Shown: positions 17,674-27,355, counted from the first letter of the stretch. The stretch is 64,000 bases of DNA from JAFAMS01 sp963715815 (GCA_963715815.1 OY970278.1:1178001-1242000); one strand, 5' to 3'. Numbers and translations are program-made. Notes: generated from the sequence alone by a model not told the origin.

Positions 17674-19372
17674 ATGGCCGTCAAGTTCAAGTCTGACCTA
17701 GAGATCGCGCACGAAGCCAAGATGAAGCCGATCCGCGAAATTGCGGAAGAGATCGGCATTTCTGAAGATTTCTTGGTGCCGTACGGCAAGTACGTCGCCA
17801 AAGTCAAGCTCGAAGCGATCGATGAACTCAAGAAACGTCCGCGCGCGAAATACATCGTCATGTCTGCGATTACGCCGACGCCGCTCGGTGAAGGCAAGAC
17901 GACGACGACTGTTGGTCTTGCGCAGGGCTTTCATCATATCGGCAAGCGCGCCACGATGTCGATTCGCCAAGCCTCAATGGGGCCGGTCTTCGGAATCAAG
18001 GGCGGTGCAGCCGGTGGTGGCTACAGTCAAGTCGTTCCGATGGAATCGCTCAATCTACATCTTACCGGCGACTTTCACGCGATCACCGCAGCGCACAATC
18101 TACTCTCCGCAATCGTCGATAACTCTCTCCAACAAGGCAATGAGCACGAGCTCGACAACATCACGTGGCGTCGCGTACTCGACGTGAACGACCGTTCGTT
18201 GCGTAACATCGTGATCGGTCTGGGTGGAAAAGACGACGGCGTCACGCGACAGACCGGCTTCGACATCACGGCGGCTTCCGAAGTGATGGCAATTCTCGCG
18301 CTCGCAACGTCACTCAAGGACCTGCGCTCGCGTCTCGAACGTATCGTCGTCGGCTACACCAAGAAAGGTAAGCCCGTAACCGCCGCTGAGCTGAAGGGCG
18401 CGGGCTCCATGGCGGTGCTGCTGCGTGATGCACTTGCGCCGAACCTCATGCAAACGCTGGAGAACACCCCTGCGATCGTGCACGCTGGTCCGTTCGGCAA
18501 CATCGCGCACGGCAATTCGTCGATCGTCGGCGATATGGTTGCGATCCACACCGGCGACTATCTCGTCACCGAAGCCGGCTTCGGAGCGGATATGGGCGCC
18601 GAACGTTTCTTCAATATCAAGTGCCGGGCGTCGGGGATGAAACCCGATGCGGCGGTCATCGTAGCAACCGTGCGTGCTCTCAAATCGCATTCGGGCAAGC
18701 ACAAGATCGTCGGCGGAAAGCCGCTTCCCGAAGCGATCCTCAAAGAGAATCCCGACGAGGTCATGGAGGGCGGTGCGAATCTGCGCAAGCAGATCGAGAA
18801 CATTCGCATCCACGGCGTCTCGCCGGTCATTGCGATCAACGCGTTTCCGGGAGATTATCCATCGGAGCATCAGGCAATTCGTGACATCGCCGCGTCGATG
18901 GGTGCACGCGCCGCAGTCTGCACGCACTTCGTCAAGGGTGGCAAGGGAGCCGTCGAGCTCGCGCGAGCAGTCGCTGCAGCCTGCAACGAGCCGTCGAACT
19001 TCAAGTTCCTCTATCCCGACACGGCGTCATTGCGCGAAAAGATCGAAACCGTCGCAACGAAGATCTATGGCGCGGCGAAAGTCGAGTACAGTCCGGCTGC
19101 AGCCAAACAGCTCGACAGCTACGAGAAGAACGGCTACGGTCACTTCCCGGTTTGTATCGCGAAGACGCAGAACTCGATCTCGTCCGATCCGTCGCTGAAA
19201 GGCGCACCGACCGGCTGGACGATGCCGGTTCGCGAGGTGCGCGCCTCGGTCGGCGCAGGCTTCGTGTATCCGATCTGCGGCGACATGCGAACGATGCCCG
19301 GACTTGGGCGCCGATCCTGCGGCGTTCAAGATTTCGCTCGACGACGACGGCGAGATCGTCGGACTCTCCTAG
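17674..19372 (+). CDS. fhs: Formate-tetrahydrofolate ligase, frameshifted near 3' end
   Basis: ATP-dependent activation of formate to 10-formyl-THF. The P-loop TPLGEGKTTTTVGLAQGFHH, ASMGPVFGIKGGAAGGGYSQ, HAITAAHNLLSAIVDN and the C-terminal GAGFVYPICGDMRTMPGLG identify it; length about 565 residues is normal. After MPGLG one extra G in a GGG run near 19308 shifts the frame; removing it gives ADPAAFKISLDDDGEIVGLS and a TAG at 19370-19372. As read, the frame runs about 50 bases further. Together with folD it could assimilate formate or supply C1 units. Confidence 0.94.
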
Positions 19373-20177
19373 ATCGGGTCTGGGTCTACCGCGCGCATCG
19401 ACGGTGCGCGATACCTGGATGACGTGGTACGCCGGCTGCGGGCGGAAATTTCCGCAGCCGGCGAACCGCGTGTCTGTCTTGCTACGGTGCTGGTAAGTGA
19501 CGATCCGCGCGATTTCTCAAATGCGCGTCGCAAGCACGTCGCGGCGAGCGCAGTCGGGAATGCAATTCCGTCACACGCAGTTGGCTGCCGGCACTTCGCA
19601 AGCCGGCGTCGAGCGTGCTATCGATCGGCTCGCAGCGCAGCCGGAAATAAGCGGCATCTTCATTCAGCTTCCGCTGCCGAAGCGTTTGAACGCGGGTCGT
19701 ATCCTCGATCGAATTCCGCCGGAGCGCAACATCGACGCACTCGATGCTCCCGCGACACCGCGTGGAATCGTGAATCTGCTCGCGCACAACGGCATCCGTG
19801 TGGCGGAGAAGGCGTGCGTCATCGTCGGGCAATCTGCGGATATCGGACTGCCGCTCGCACGACTGCTCGAGAGTGACCGAGCAAGCTCCGTTCGTTCCAT
19901 CGATCCGGATGCGCCGGGCGTGCTCTCAGTTACGCGCGAAGCGGATATTCTCGTCAGCTGCGCGGAACGTCCGGGCTCGATCACGGCCGCGCACATTCGT
20001 TCCGGTGCGATCGTCGTCGATGCCGGCTACAATCGCGTTGCGCAGGGCGTCATAGGCGACGTCGACGTCGCCGGCATTGAAGGCGTTGCGGCGGCGCTCG
20101 TTCCAATGCCCGGCGGCATCGGTCCGGCAACGATTGCTATTTTGCTCGAGCGGACCTGGGCTTCCGCGCGCCGCTAA
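19373..20177 (+). CDS. Divergent FolD-like paralogue, frameshifted
   Basis: About 265 residues, related to FolD but shortened. The order of motifs is kept: ARIDGARYLDDVVRRLRAEI, LATVLVSDDP, a Lys in ARRKHVAASAVG, GIFIQLPLPKRL (Gln), RNIDALDAPATPRGI (Asp kept, but the FHPxNxG loop is lost), VIVGQSADIGLPLARLL and PMPGGIGPATIAILLERTWA. The usual YVxxK tyrosine is replaced. A +1 shift near 19558 joins two frames. No canonical start precedes the first homologous residues (GTG at 19424 is too late), so I give the region after the fhs stop. It may be a single-activity dehydrogenase or cyclohydrolase. Confidence 0.72.
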
Positions 20178-21019
20178 GGCTTTGCGACGCGGCGGGAATA
20201 AGCGTCGACGAAATCGGCTGCGGCCTTGCTTCCGTCGGCAAACGATCGCATTGCCTCTTCGTGAAGCAATGAGAGCGCTTTGATCTTGAGCTCATTCGCG
20301 CGGTCGCTTTCGAAAACGTCTTTTACTTGACGCGGACGTGGTAAGTCGACTTCCAGCACCGTGCGCACGCTTGTCGGGATGTTAGTCATCACGATCAAAC
20401 GATCCGCGAGATAAATCGCTTCATCGATGTCGGTCGTAACGAAGAAGTTCGTTCGGTGATACTCTTCGAAAAGTCGCGCGTAGTAATCCCACATGAGCGA
20501 CTTCGTCATCGCATCGAGCCCACGGAACGGCTCGTCGAGAATCATGATAGAGGGATTGTTGATCATTGCACGTGCGAGCTCGGCGCGGCGCTGCATCCCG
20601 CCGGAGAGTTGGCTTGGAAATTTGTCGCGAAAACCGTCTAAGCCGACCTTCTCGAGAAGATACTCGGCTTGCGCGCGCGTCTCGGCATTGTCTTCGCCGC
20701 ACGCGCGCGGGCCGTACATGATGTTGTCGTACGTCGACATCCACGGGAAGAGTGCCGTTTCCTGAAATACGACAAGCCTGTCGCGGCCTGGGCCCGTGAC
20801 TTCTTTGCCGTCGATTGTTATTGTGCCGGCAGTCGGTCGCTCGAAACCCGCCAAAAGCCGGATGAGCGTTGATTTCCCGCATCCCGAAGGGCCGACCATA
20901 ACGGTCAGCTTGCCCGACTCGACCGTTAGCGAGCATTCCTTGACGACGTCTTTCTCGAACTGCGCGAGGCCGTACGATTTGCTGACGTTGGAGACGACGA
21001 CTTCGCCGGAACTCGGCAT
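20174..21019 (-). CDS. ABC importer ATPase 1 (TauB/SsuB/NrtD type), variant H-loop
   Basis: Nucleotide-binding subunit of a nitrate/sulfonate/taurine-class importer. Walker A MVGPSGCGKSTLIRLLAG (about 41-58), Q-loop VFQETALFPWM, intact signature LSGGMQRR (138-145) and Walker B MILDEPF with catalytic Glu are present. The switch histidine of the H-loop is replaced: the sequence reads FFVTTDIDEAI where relatives have VTHD (Thr196). A long C-terminal tail of about 45 residues follows. It is the last gene of a five-gene operon (binding protein, permease, ATPase, permease, ATPase) and ends convergently against the folD paralogue. Confidence 0.9.
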   Translation of the reverse strand: MPSSGEVVVSNVSKSYGLAQFEKDVVKECSLTVESGKLTVMVGPSGCGKSTLIRLLAGFERPTAGTITIDGKEVTGPGRDRLVVFQETALFPWMSTYDNIMYGPRACGEDNAETRAQAEYLLEKVGLDGFRDKFPSQLSGGMQRRAELARAMINNPSIMILDEPFRGLDAMTKSLMWDYYARLFEEYHRTNFFVTTDIDEAIYLADRLIVMTNIPTSVRTVLEVDLPRPRQVKDVFESDRANELKIKALSLLHEEAMRSFADGSKAAADFVDAYSRRVAKP

Positions 21020-21022
21020 CCG

Positions 21023-21829
21023 TTAGCGCCTTCGCAGCCAGGGAGTCGCGCGATCGCCGAGCCGGCGCAAAAGCTCGCTCGAAAGATAACCCGCAATTCC
21101 GATGCTGATCATTCCGACGACGATTTGCGGATACGAGCCGCCGACGTACGAATTCCAAATGAAGAATCCGAGTCCGCCGCCGGCGCCGGTCGCTTGACTG
21201 GCGCCGCCCGAGATCATCTCGGCTGCAACGACGACGTTCCAAGTGATTCCCATGCCGACCGCAGCCCCGACGGCGATCGAAGGGAGCACTCCGGGCAGAA
21301 TGATGCGACGGAAGATGTCGAACGAGCTCGATCCCATCGACCGTGCAGCCTGAAAATAGCGGACGTCGATCGATTTCGCGCCGCCGACGACGTTGAGCAC
21401 CATCGTGAAGAACGCACCGAGGAAAGTTACGAAGGTGATGGATAGCTCTTGCGTCGGCCAAAAAATGATCGACAGCGGTACCCACGCTAGCGGCGGTATT
21501 GGCCTTAGCACTTCGAAGGTTGGGAAAAGCACGCCGTACGCGGTTCGGTTTACGGCGAGCGCGAGACCGAAGGGTATTCCGACGATCATCGCTGCGAGAA
21601 AACCGACCGAAACGCGCAGCACGCTTAAGTAACAGCTTTGCCAATATCCGGGATCGTGCACGAGTGCTGCCCAAACGAACAGAACGTCGGTAGGCGCGGG
21701 GATCGCGCTGATCCAGGGCAACGCAATGCCCATCCACGATTTGGACGTCGAACCAAGCTGCCACAGCACCAAAAACGCAACGGTCGCGATGACTCCGCGC
21801 CAGATTGCAATGCGCGCGCCCCTGCGCAT
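21023..21829 (-). CDS. ABC importer permease 1 (TauC/SsuC type)
   Basis: Inner-membrane permease of 268 residues with about six hydrophobic helices. The coupling-helix (EAA) region is FQAARSMGSSSFDIFRRIIL followed by PGVLPSIAVGAAVGMGITWN, typical of the BPD_transp_1 sulfonate/nitrate/taurine family, and FEVLRPIPPLAWVPLSIIFW. It sits between two ATPase genes, with its start overlapping the stop of ATPase 2. Confidence 0.9.
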   Translation of the reverse strand: MRRGARIAIWRGVIATVAFLVLWQLGSTSKSWMGIALPWISAIPAPTDVLFVWAALVHDPGYWQSCYLSVLRVSVGFLAAMIVGIPFGLALAVNRTAYGVLFPTFEVLRPIPPLAWVPLSIIFWPTQELSITFVTFLGAFFTMVLNVVGGAKSIDVRYFQAARSMGSSSFDIFRRIILPGVLPSIAVGAAVGMGITWNVVVAAEMISGGASQATGAGGGLGFFIWNSYVGGSYPQIVVGMISIGIAGYLSSELLRRLGDRATPWLRRR

Positions 21830-22653
21830 CAGGCGCCTTCCTTTTCGCCGGCTGCGAATGCCTTGATCGCTTCCTCATGGACGGCTTCGATCGTCTCTTC
21901 CATGAGCGCGCGAAAGCGCGGCGCCGTCAGCACGCTGTAATCACGTGGATGCGGGATGTCGACGTCCAAGATTTTCTTCGGCCGGCAGGGTCGCGTTGTC
22001 ATGATCGCAACGCGCTGTCCGAGGAAGAGCGCTTCTTCCAAATCGTGCGTGATGAAGAAGATCGTCACCGGATTGCGATAGTAGATCTCCAGCAGCGCCT
22101 CGTGCATGACCGACTTCGTCAGCGAGTCAAGCGCCCGATACGGTTCGTCGAGCAGCAAGACTTTGGGATCGTTCATCAGTGCTCGCACGATCTCGACGCG
22201 ACGCCGCACGCCGGAGGAGAGCTCGCCCGGAAAGTTTTTCTCCATGCCGGAAAGCCCGGCATCGGCCATCATCTGGCGCGCCTTATCCTCAGCGTCTTTG
22301 CGCTTCAGGCGGCCTTGCACGATTGGCCCGAACGCAATGTTTTCAAGAATTGTCTTCCATGGAAACAGCGCGCCGTTTTGGAAGACGACGACGCGATCCG
22401 GGCCCGGAGCAGCCTGTGGTTTTCCCGGTCCGCACAAAACCTCGCCGTCGAGATAGATCGTTCCAGATGTGATGCTGTGAAATCCGGCGATCGCGTTGAG
22501 CAGCGTCGTCTTTCCGCAACCCGACGGTCCGACGATCATGCAGATCTCACCAGCCGGTATCTCGAGCGAGCAGTGATCGACGGCAAGGATCGCCGCTCCG
22601 TCCGGATCGTAAACCTTGACGACGTCGTCGATCCGAATTGCACCGCCGCTCAC
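21829..22653 (-). CDS. ABC importer ATPase 2 (TauB/SsuB/NrtD type), variant signature motif
   Basis: Second nucleotide-binding subunit, 274 residues. Walker A IVGPSGCGKTTLLNAIAG, Q-loop VFQNGALFPWK, Walker B VLLLDEPY and H-loop ITHDLEEAL (His203) are intact, but the ABC signature reads LSSGVRRR (145-152) instead of LSGGxxQR. This is the mirror image of ATPase 1, so in a heterodimer one composite site would be consensus and the other degenerate. The start overlaps the permease 2 stop by 4 bp. Confidence 0.9.
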   Translation of the reverse strand: MSGGAIRIDDVVKVYDPDGAAILAVDHCSLEIPAGEICMIVGPSGCGKTTLLNAIAGFHSITSGTIYLDGEVLCGPGKPQAAPGPDRVVVFQNGALFPWKTILENIAFGPIVQGRLKRKDAEDKARQMMADAGLSGMEKNFPGELSSGVRRRVEIVRALMNDPKVLLLDEPYRALDSLTKSVMHEALLEIYYRNPVTIFFITHDLEEALFLGQRVAIMTTRPCRPKKILDVDIPHPRDYSVLTAPRFRALMEETIEAVHEEAIKAFAAGEKEGA

Positions 22654-23471
22654 GCCGCTTCACCCAGCGCCAGCTCGCGAACGCGCCATTCCATCAGCAA
22701 ATTGCCGGCGCTGCGCACGAGCGCACTCGTCGCGTATCCGACCAGCCCGAGCGTGATCATGCCGATGACGATCGTCGGATACTGAACGTCGGTATAAGAG
22801 TTCATGATCAGATAGCCGAGCCCGTATTTGCCGGAAACCATCTCCGCCGCGACAAGCGAGAACCACGCGACGCCCATCGATATCTGCAAGCCGGTGAAAA
22901 TAAACGGCATCGCGCCCGGCACGACGACGTTGAGGAAGACCTGCGGACGGCTCGCGCCCAGGCACTGCGCGGCGCGAAAATAGGTTTCGTCGATCGACTC
23001 GACGCCGAGCATCGTGTTGAGCGCTGTCGCATAGAACGACGCAAGAAACGTCAAGAAGATGACCGGCGTCTCGAGGCCCCTGAACATGACGATCGCAAGC
23101 GGCACCCATGCCAGGATCGGGATCGGACGTAATAATTCGAAAACGGGAAAGACGAATTCTCTGAACGTCTTCGACCACCCGAGAAACAAACCCAGAGGAA
23201 TGCCGAGCATGGTGGCCAGTGCGAATCCGATCGCCACGCGACGCACGCTCACCCAAATGTCCAAATAGTAATCGGGTGTGTAGATCGAAATTCCGAATGC
23301 CGGGTTCTTACTAAACCACTCTTTGATAACGCCGTCGGGTCCGGGAAGCTGCGCGAAGCGCGGCAGCTTCCAGACGTCGACGGCGAAGTACCAGAATCCG
23401 AGGAATAGCGCGAATCCGATCAGCATCAGATAGGGACGCGGGCTGCGCAGCCATTGCGCGAACTGCAGCAT
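22650..23471 (-). CDS. ABC importer permease 2 (TauC/SsuC type)
   Basis: Second permease, about 273 residues, distinct from permease 1. Helices include YLMLIGFALFLGFWYFAVDV; the EAA loop is FRAAQCLGASRPQVFLNVVV followed by PGAMPFIFTGLQISMGVAWF; FELLRPIPILAWVPLAIVMF is conserved. A periplasmic insertion of about 45 residues (PRFAQLPGPDGVIKEW onward) lies after the first helix. The ATG at 23471 is preferred to one at 23495, which adds unrelated residues and lies closer to the binding-protein stop. Confidence 0.9.
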   Translation of the reverse strand: MLQFAQWLRSPRPYLMLIGFALFLGFWYFAVDVWKLPRFAQLPGPDGVIKEWFSKNPAFGISIYTPDYYLDIWVSVRRVAIGFALATMLGIPLGLFLGWSKTFREFVFPVFELLRPIPILAWVPLAIVMFRGLETPVIFLTFLASFYATALNTMLGVESIDETYFRAAQCLGASRPQVFLNVVVPGAMPFIFTGLQISMGVAWFSLVAAEMVSGKYGLGYLIMNSYTDVQYPTIVIGMITLGLVGYATSALVRSAGNLLMEWRVRELALGEAA

Positions 23472-23502
23472 CCTTACCGAGAGGCCACGCTCCACCGGGG
23501 GT

Positions 23503-24648
23503 CTAGCCGGGCAGCGTCGACATGATCACGGACGATCCGACCGGCGTGGTTAAGTGCCGGTCTTTAAGTACACCCTCCGCGAATTGCGGCATGATGGCAT
23601 CCGTGCGCAATTTCTCGACATCGATCGAATGCACGGAGTGCAAGAACGCGGCGTCGTTTTGGATGAGTTGCAGCGTCTCGGGTGTGAAGACGAACGGCAT
23701 CGTGATGCGCTCCTTGGCATTGTTCTGATCGGGGAATTTCCCGTAGAGCGCGCTCGCCATCGTCTTGTTCGTGAAGCCCGTCGTTTGATCGACGGCCATT
23801 GCGACGATGGCTGATGCATTCTTCGGATTGGCTAGAAAGCGCTGCGCATCCAGCTCGGCCTTCAGCCAGCCTTGGACGACATCGGGTCGCGACTGGATGA
23901 GATCCGCACGCATCGTGAGGTAGCCGCTATCGGGTTCGCCGACGCTGAAGCCCGAAGCAACGCGTTTAGCATAGCCGTCTTGAATGATGTGCGATGCGGT
24001 CGGCTCCCAGAGCACGGCGGCGTCGAGCTTGCCCGAGCGGAAGCCACTCGTGATCACTTCGATGTTCTGGTTGAGGTAGGAATCCGGTTTCACTCCTAGC
24101 TTTTGGAACGACGCTTGCGCGAAGCGGTCGGCACAGCTGCCTTTGGGAACCGCGACCGTCTTACCGGTCAGCCATTTGAGAGCTACGATCGGGCTGCTGA
24201 AACTCGGCGCGTCGTTGCGCACGAGCAAGATGTTGCATTGATCGTGGCCGACGCCGAGGACGGCCACCATGCGGATGTCCGCGACGCTCTCTTTCGTTGT
24301 CGCCACGATCGCTGGCATGTCGCCCATGTAGCCGATGTGCTGTTTGCCGGCGAGCATGTTGTTCACGATAATCGCGCCTTGCAAACCGATTTGGAATTCA
24401 ACCGTCGAGCCGGCCGGCAAGTACTTCTCGTAGAACTTCTTGCCGCGCATGACCACGCCCGACCACGATTCCGTGTAATAGGGTTGGTATCCGACGACCA
24501 AATGGACGGGTTGTCCCGGTTTGCCGAAATCCAATCCCTGATCGGAATACGTCGGCCTGGGCGCAGACGTGAGGAGAAGTGATGCGCATGCTGCCGTGAC
24601 GATCCACAGCTTTGCCGACTTGAATGCGCGGAAGAGCTGAATGCCCAT
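23503..24648 (-). CDS. ABC substrate-binding protein (TauA/SsuA/NrtA type)
   Basis: Periplasmic binding protein of 381 residues: signal peptide at 1-35 (IVTAACASLLLTSAPRPTYS) then a type II periplasmic-binding fold with HLVVGYQPYYTESWSGVVMR, GLQGAIIVNNMLAGKQHIGY, TVAVPKGSCADRFAQASFQK and DAAVLWEPTASHIIQDG. These motifs are those of nitrate/sulfonate/taurine binding proteins; the sequence alone does not fix the ligand. First gene of the importer operon. The ATG at 24648 gives a better signal peptide than the one at 24699. Confidence 0.9.
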   Translation of the reverse strand: MGIQLFRAFKSAKLWIVTAACASLLLTSAPRPTYSDQGLDFGKPGQPVHLVVGYQPYYTESWSGVVMRGKKFYEKYLPAGSTVEFQIGLQGAIIVNNMLAGKQHIGYMGDMPAIVATTKESVADIRMVAVLGVGHDQCNILLVRNDAPSFSSPIVALKWLTGKTVAVPKGSCADRFAQASFQKLGVKPDSYLNQNIEVITSGFRSGKLDAAVLWEPTASHIIQDGYAKRVASGFSVGEPDSGYLTMRADLIQSRPDVVQGWLKAELDAQRFLANPKNASAIVAMAVDQTTGFTNKTMASALYGKFPDQNNAKERITMPFVFTPETLQLIQNDAAFLHSVHSIDVEKLRTDAIMPQFAEGVLKDRHLTTPVGSSVIMSTLPG

Positions 24649-24741
24649 AGTCCCCCTACCTAAACAGCGCCAAAAAAAGATTCTTTCAGTGCCGACCAAA
24701 ACATATCAACTGCGACCTAAATCTCCTTCACGGTTGTATGT

Positions 24742-25029
24742 ATGCGCGATTGGCCTAATCCGGTATATCGTGGCACGCTCGAAGAAGCATGCGCGGCGGT
24801 TCCAACATATCCGTATGTCGAGCGAATTGGCTTAGAAGTCGAATCGATCGAGGCACCGCACGAGAAAATTGTCTTGCAACCAACGTACGATGTCGGTCTT
24901 CCGCCATGGTCCGGAGATTTTGCGCGATGTTCAGATGCAGGCTTCGATAAGATATTTCTCGTGTTGCGTATCGCCAAGGGCTATCCGGGTGCGATGACGT
25001 GCGGTCGCTATCCGGATGATTTCCCGTGA
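24742..25029 (+). CDS. Small hypothetical protein coupled to histidine kinase
   Basis: Protein of 95 residues with no signal peptide or recognised motif; conserved-looking stretches are WPNPVYRGTLEEACAAVPTY and LPPWSGDFARCSDAGFDKIF, with two cysteines. Its TGA overlaps the GTG of the kinase (GTGA), so the two are translated together and it may modulate the kinase. It is divergent from the importer operon across a 93-bp gap that must hold both promoters; I could not define a convincing promoter there. Confidence 0.6.
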   Translation: MRDWPNPVYRGTLEEACAAVPTYPYVERIGLEVESIEAPHEKIVLQPTYDVGLPPWSGDFARCSDAGFDKIFLVLRIAKGYPGAMTCGRYPDDFP

Positions 25030-26600
25030 CAAAACGAACGCCGCTGCCCGGGCTTGCGGAGGCGACGCTCGAAATCAATCGCCGGATCTGTAATACGGAC
25101 GACCTCGACGAACTTTTGATGCTTATCGCGGAACGGTGCCGTGATTTGCTCCAATGTGAGGTCGCGGGCTTTGCGTTACTTCAGGAACAGGAGCCACACA
25201 TCGCGTGGCGCGCATGGAGCGGATGCCGAACCGATTACCGGAATGTCGTCTTTCCGAAACGTGGCGGTATTGCGGGGCGCGCGATGTCGACCCGGCGGCC
25301 GGTCATGCTGCACGATCTCAACCGTCGCAAGGATGCAGCCTCGGAGTTTCCGATTTCGTTTGCCGAGGGGCTGCGTTCTGTACTGGGTGTTCCGCTCGAG
25401 ATCATGAATGCGCCGAGCGGCTGTCTGATGATCGGCTATCGGCACATTCACGATTTTACGCCAGACGAAATCGATACGCTGTGCAGCTTTGCATCACAAG
25501 CCGCTATAGCTGTCGAAAACGCCCGGCTCTACGAGCGTCTTCGCAGCGAGCAGGCCCGCTTGGAAAGCGTCGTGCAGAGTATCAATGAGGGTTTGGTGCT
25601 CGTCGGTCTCGACGACCGTCTTGCCTACGTTAATCGTCAAGCGCGTGCGCTGCTGCGCCTCGGAGACGATGAATCGCTCGGCCTCGATCTGGCCGGCTTC
25701 TTCGAGCGCATCGCGCACGAGTCGACGGAACCCTCCGGCGTTCGTGACGAGCTCTTCAAGCTCGACGCCATCGTAAGCGGATTCCCAACGGTCGACGTGC
25801 AGCTCTCCGGGTCACCGTCGGTCGCGCTACGGTTGACGCGCTTCGTCGTCTACGATTCAAAAGGGGACCGAATGGGACGCGGCTTTTTGTGCCGTGACGT
25901 GACGCTCGAGCGTCAGGCGGACGCGATGAAGTCCGAAGTTATCTCGCTTGTCTCGCACGAGTTGCGCACGCCGCTGGCGTTGATCCGCGGCTACGCATCT
26001 GCCCTCTTGGACGGAACAAAATCACGCAGCGCGGTTTTGCGTCGCGAGTACCTCACGACTATTGATACCGAAAGCTCGCGTCTCGACGAGCTCGTGCGCA
26101 AGCTCACCGACGTCAGTAAGTTGGATCAAGGGTTGTTCGATCTGGACACGCACGACGTCGATCCGGTAGCGCTCGTGCGTGCCGTCGTCGGACGCTGGCG
26201 CAAAGCAACCTCGCAGCGAACCTTCACGCTTCGAACCGAAGACAAGCTCGCCGCCGTTCGGATCGACCGCAAGCGTATCGAACAAGTTCTCGATAATCTC
26301 TTGAGCAATGCGGTCAAATACTCACCGCAGGATTCCGCGATTGCACTCGGTGTTGAAAAGCATCAAGATTCCGTGGTTTTCTCCGTGACGGATCGCGGTC
26401 CGGGGATTCCCGCCGAACAGCGTCAGCGCGTTTTCGAACGATTCTTTCGCGCCCAAGTGCGTGGCCGCAAGCGCGACGGCAGCGGTCTCGGCTTGTACAT
26501 CGCGCGCGGCATCGTCAGTGCGCACGGCGGTCGAATCTGGCTTGACTCGAAGAGCGCACGCGGAACGACCGTGTTCTTTTCGATTCCTTCAGAGCACTGA
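25026..26600 (+). CDS. GAF-PAS sensor histidine kinase
   Basis: Cytoplasmic-looking hybrid-free kinase of 524 residues, no membrane helices. GAF domain about 20-165 (LLQCEVAGFALLQEQEPHIA ... IDTLCSFASQAAIAVENARL), PAS-like region about 180-300 (VVQSINEGLVLVGLDDRLAY), HisKA with phospho-acceptor His in SLVSHELRTPLALIRGYASA (about 311), and HATPase with N-box DNLLSNAVKYSP and G-boxes DRGPGIPAEQ and GSGLGLYIARGIV. Signals would be small ligands or redox through GAF/PAS. Partner is the response regulator two genes downstream. Confidence 0.93.
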   Translation: MTKRTPLPGLAEATLEINRRICNTDDLDELLMLIAERCRDLLQCEVAGFALLQEQEPHIAWRAWSGCRTDYRNVVFPKRGGIAGRAMSTRRPVMLHDLNRRKDAASEFPISFAEGLRSVLGVPLEIMNAPSGCLMIGYRHIHDFTPDEIDTLCSFASQAAIAVENARLYERLRSEQARLESVVQSINEGLVLVGLDDRLAYVNRQARALLRLGDDESLGLDLAGFFERIAHESTEPSGVRDELFKLDAIVSGFPTVDVQLSGSPSVALRLTRFVVYDSKGDRMGRGFLCRDVTLERQADAMKSEVISLVSHELRTPLALIRGYASALLDGTKSRSAVLRREYLTTIDTESSRLDELVRKLTDVSKLDQGLFDLDTHDVDPVALVRAVVGRWRKATSQRTFTLRTEDKLAAVRIDRKRIEQVLDNLLSNAVKYSPQDSAIALGVEKHQDSVVFSVTDRGPGIPAEQRQRVFERFFRAQVRGRKRDGSGLGLYIARGIVSAHGGRIWLDSKSARGTTVFFSIPSEH

Positions 26601-27352
26601 TGCTCGTCGTTCTCGCCGGCGCCAGTGCGGTCGGCGTTTCAATCGGGCTCGTCGGCATCGGTGGCATTTTCTTGATTCCGTTGCTGGTCTGGTTTGGATT
26701 ACCGCTCGAGACCGCGATTGGGACGTCGCTCGTAACGTTCACCGTCGCCGGAATTGTGGCGACGATCGTGTATACGATGCACGGCTCGATCGATTGGCGC
26801 GCGGCACTGCTCACCAGTGCCGGGAGTCTTGCGAGCGGCGCATTCGGCGCCAAACTCAGCGCAATGCTCCCCGACCGCATCGTGACGGCATGTTTCGCGA
26901 CGTTTCTGTTGTTGACAGGTCTCTTTGCGCTCTTTGGGCGGCGGGTGTTCGCGAACAGCGGCGCAACGTCGCGCCGCCTGAGCGTGGTGACCCTCGTGGT
27001 GTGCGGAGTGCTGACCGGAATCGGTTCGGGTCTAACCGGTGTCGGCGGACCGGCGCTGCTCGTTCCGCTGCTCTTGCTGGCCGGCGCTTCACCGGCCGTC
27101 GCCGTCGCGATCAGTCAGCCAAACGCAATCTTCTCTGCAGCCTCGGGGGCGACTGGGCACATTCTTCTCGGTCACGTCGATTTTCATTTGGCCGCATATC
27201 TGTCGGTTTTTTGTGCGATCGGCGTTGTAGCTGGGGCGATTACATACCGCTACGTTAGCGCGGAGCGTTTACGAACGATCGTCGGCGTTGCGGTTCTCGG
27301 TCTCGCGGTTTGGTTGATCGGGAAACTGATCGTTGCCGGTGAAGGGCTGTAA
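26600..27352 (+). CDS. TauE/SafE family anion (sulfite) exporter
   Basis: Membrane protein of 250 residues with about eight hydrophobic helices in two repeats: GVSIGLVGIGGIFLIPLLVW and GIGSGLTGVGGPALLVPLLL, the duplicated TauE/SafE motif. Members export sulfite, sulfoacetate or similar anions. Its location between a kinase and its response regulator, near a Rieske oxygenase and a sulfite dehydrogenase, makes sulfite efflux or sulfonate transport a reasonable inference. ATG overlaps the kinase stop (TGATG). Confidence 0.88.
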   Translation: MLVVLAGASAVGVSIGLVGIGGIFLIPLLVWFGLPLETAIGTSLVTFTVAGIVATIVYTMHGSIDWRAALLTSAGSLASGAFGAKLSAMLPDRIVTACFATFLLLTGLFALFGRRVFANSGATSRRLSVVTLVVCGVLTGIGSGLTGVGGPALLVPLLLLAGASPAVAVAISQPNAIFSAASGATGHILLGHVDFHLAAYLSVFCAIGVVAGAITYRYVSAERLRTIVGVAVLGLAVWLIGKLIVAGEGL

Positions 27353-27355
27353 GCC

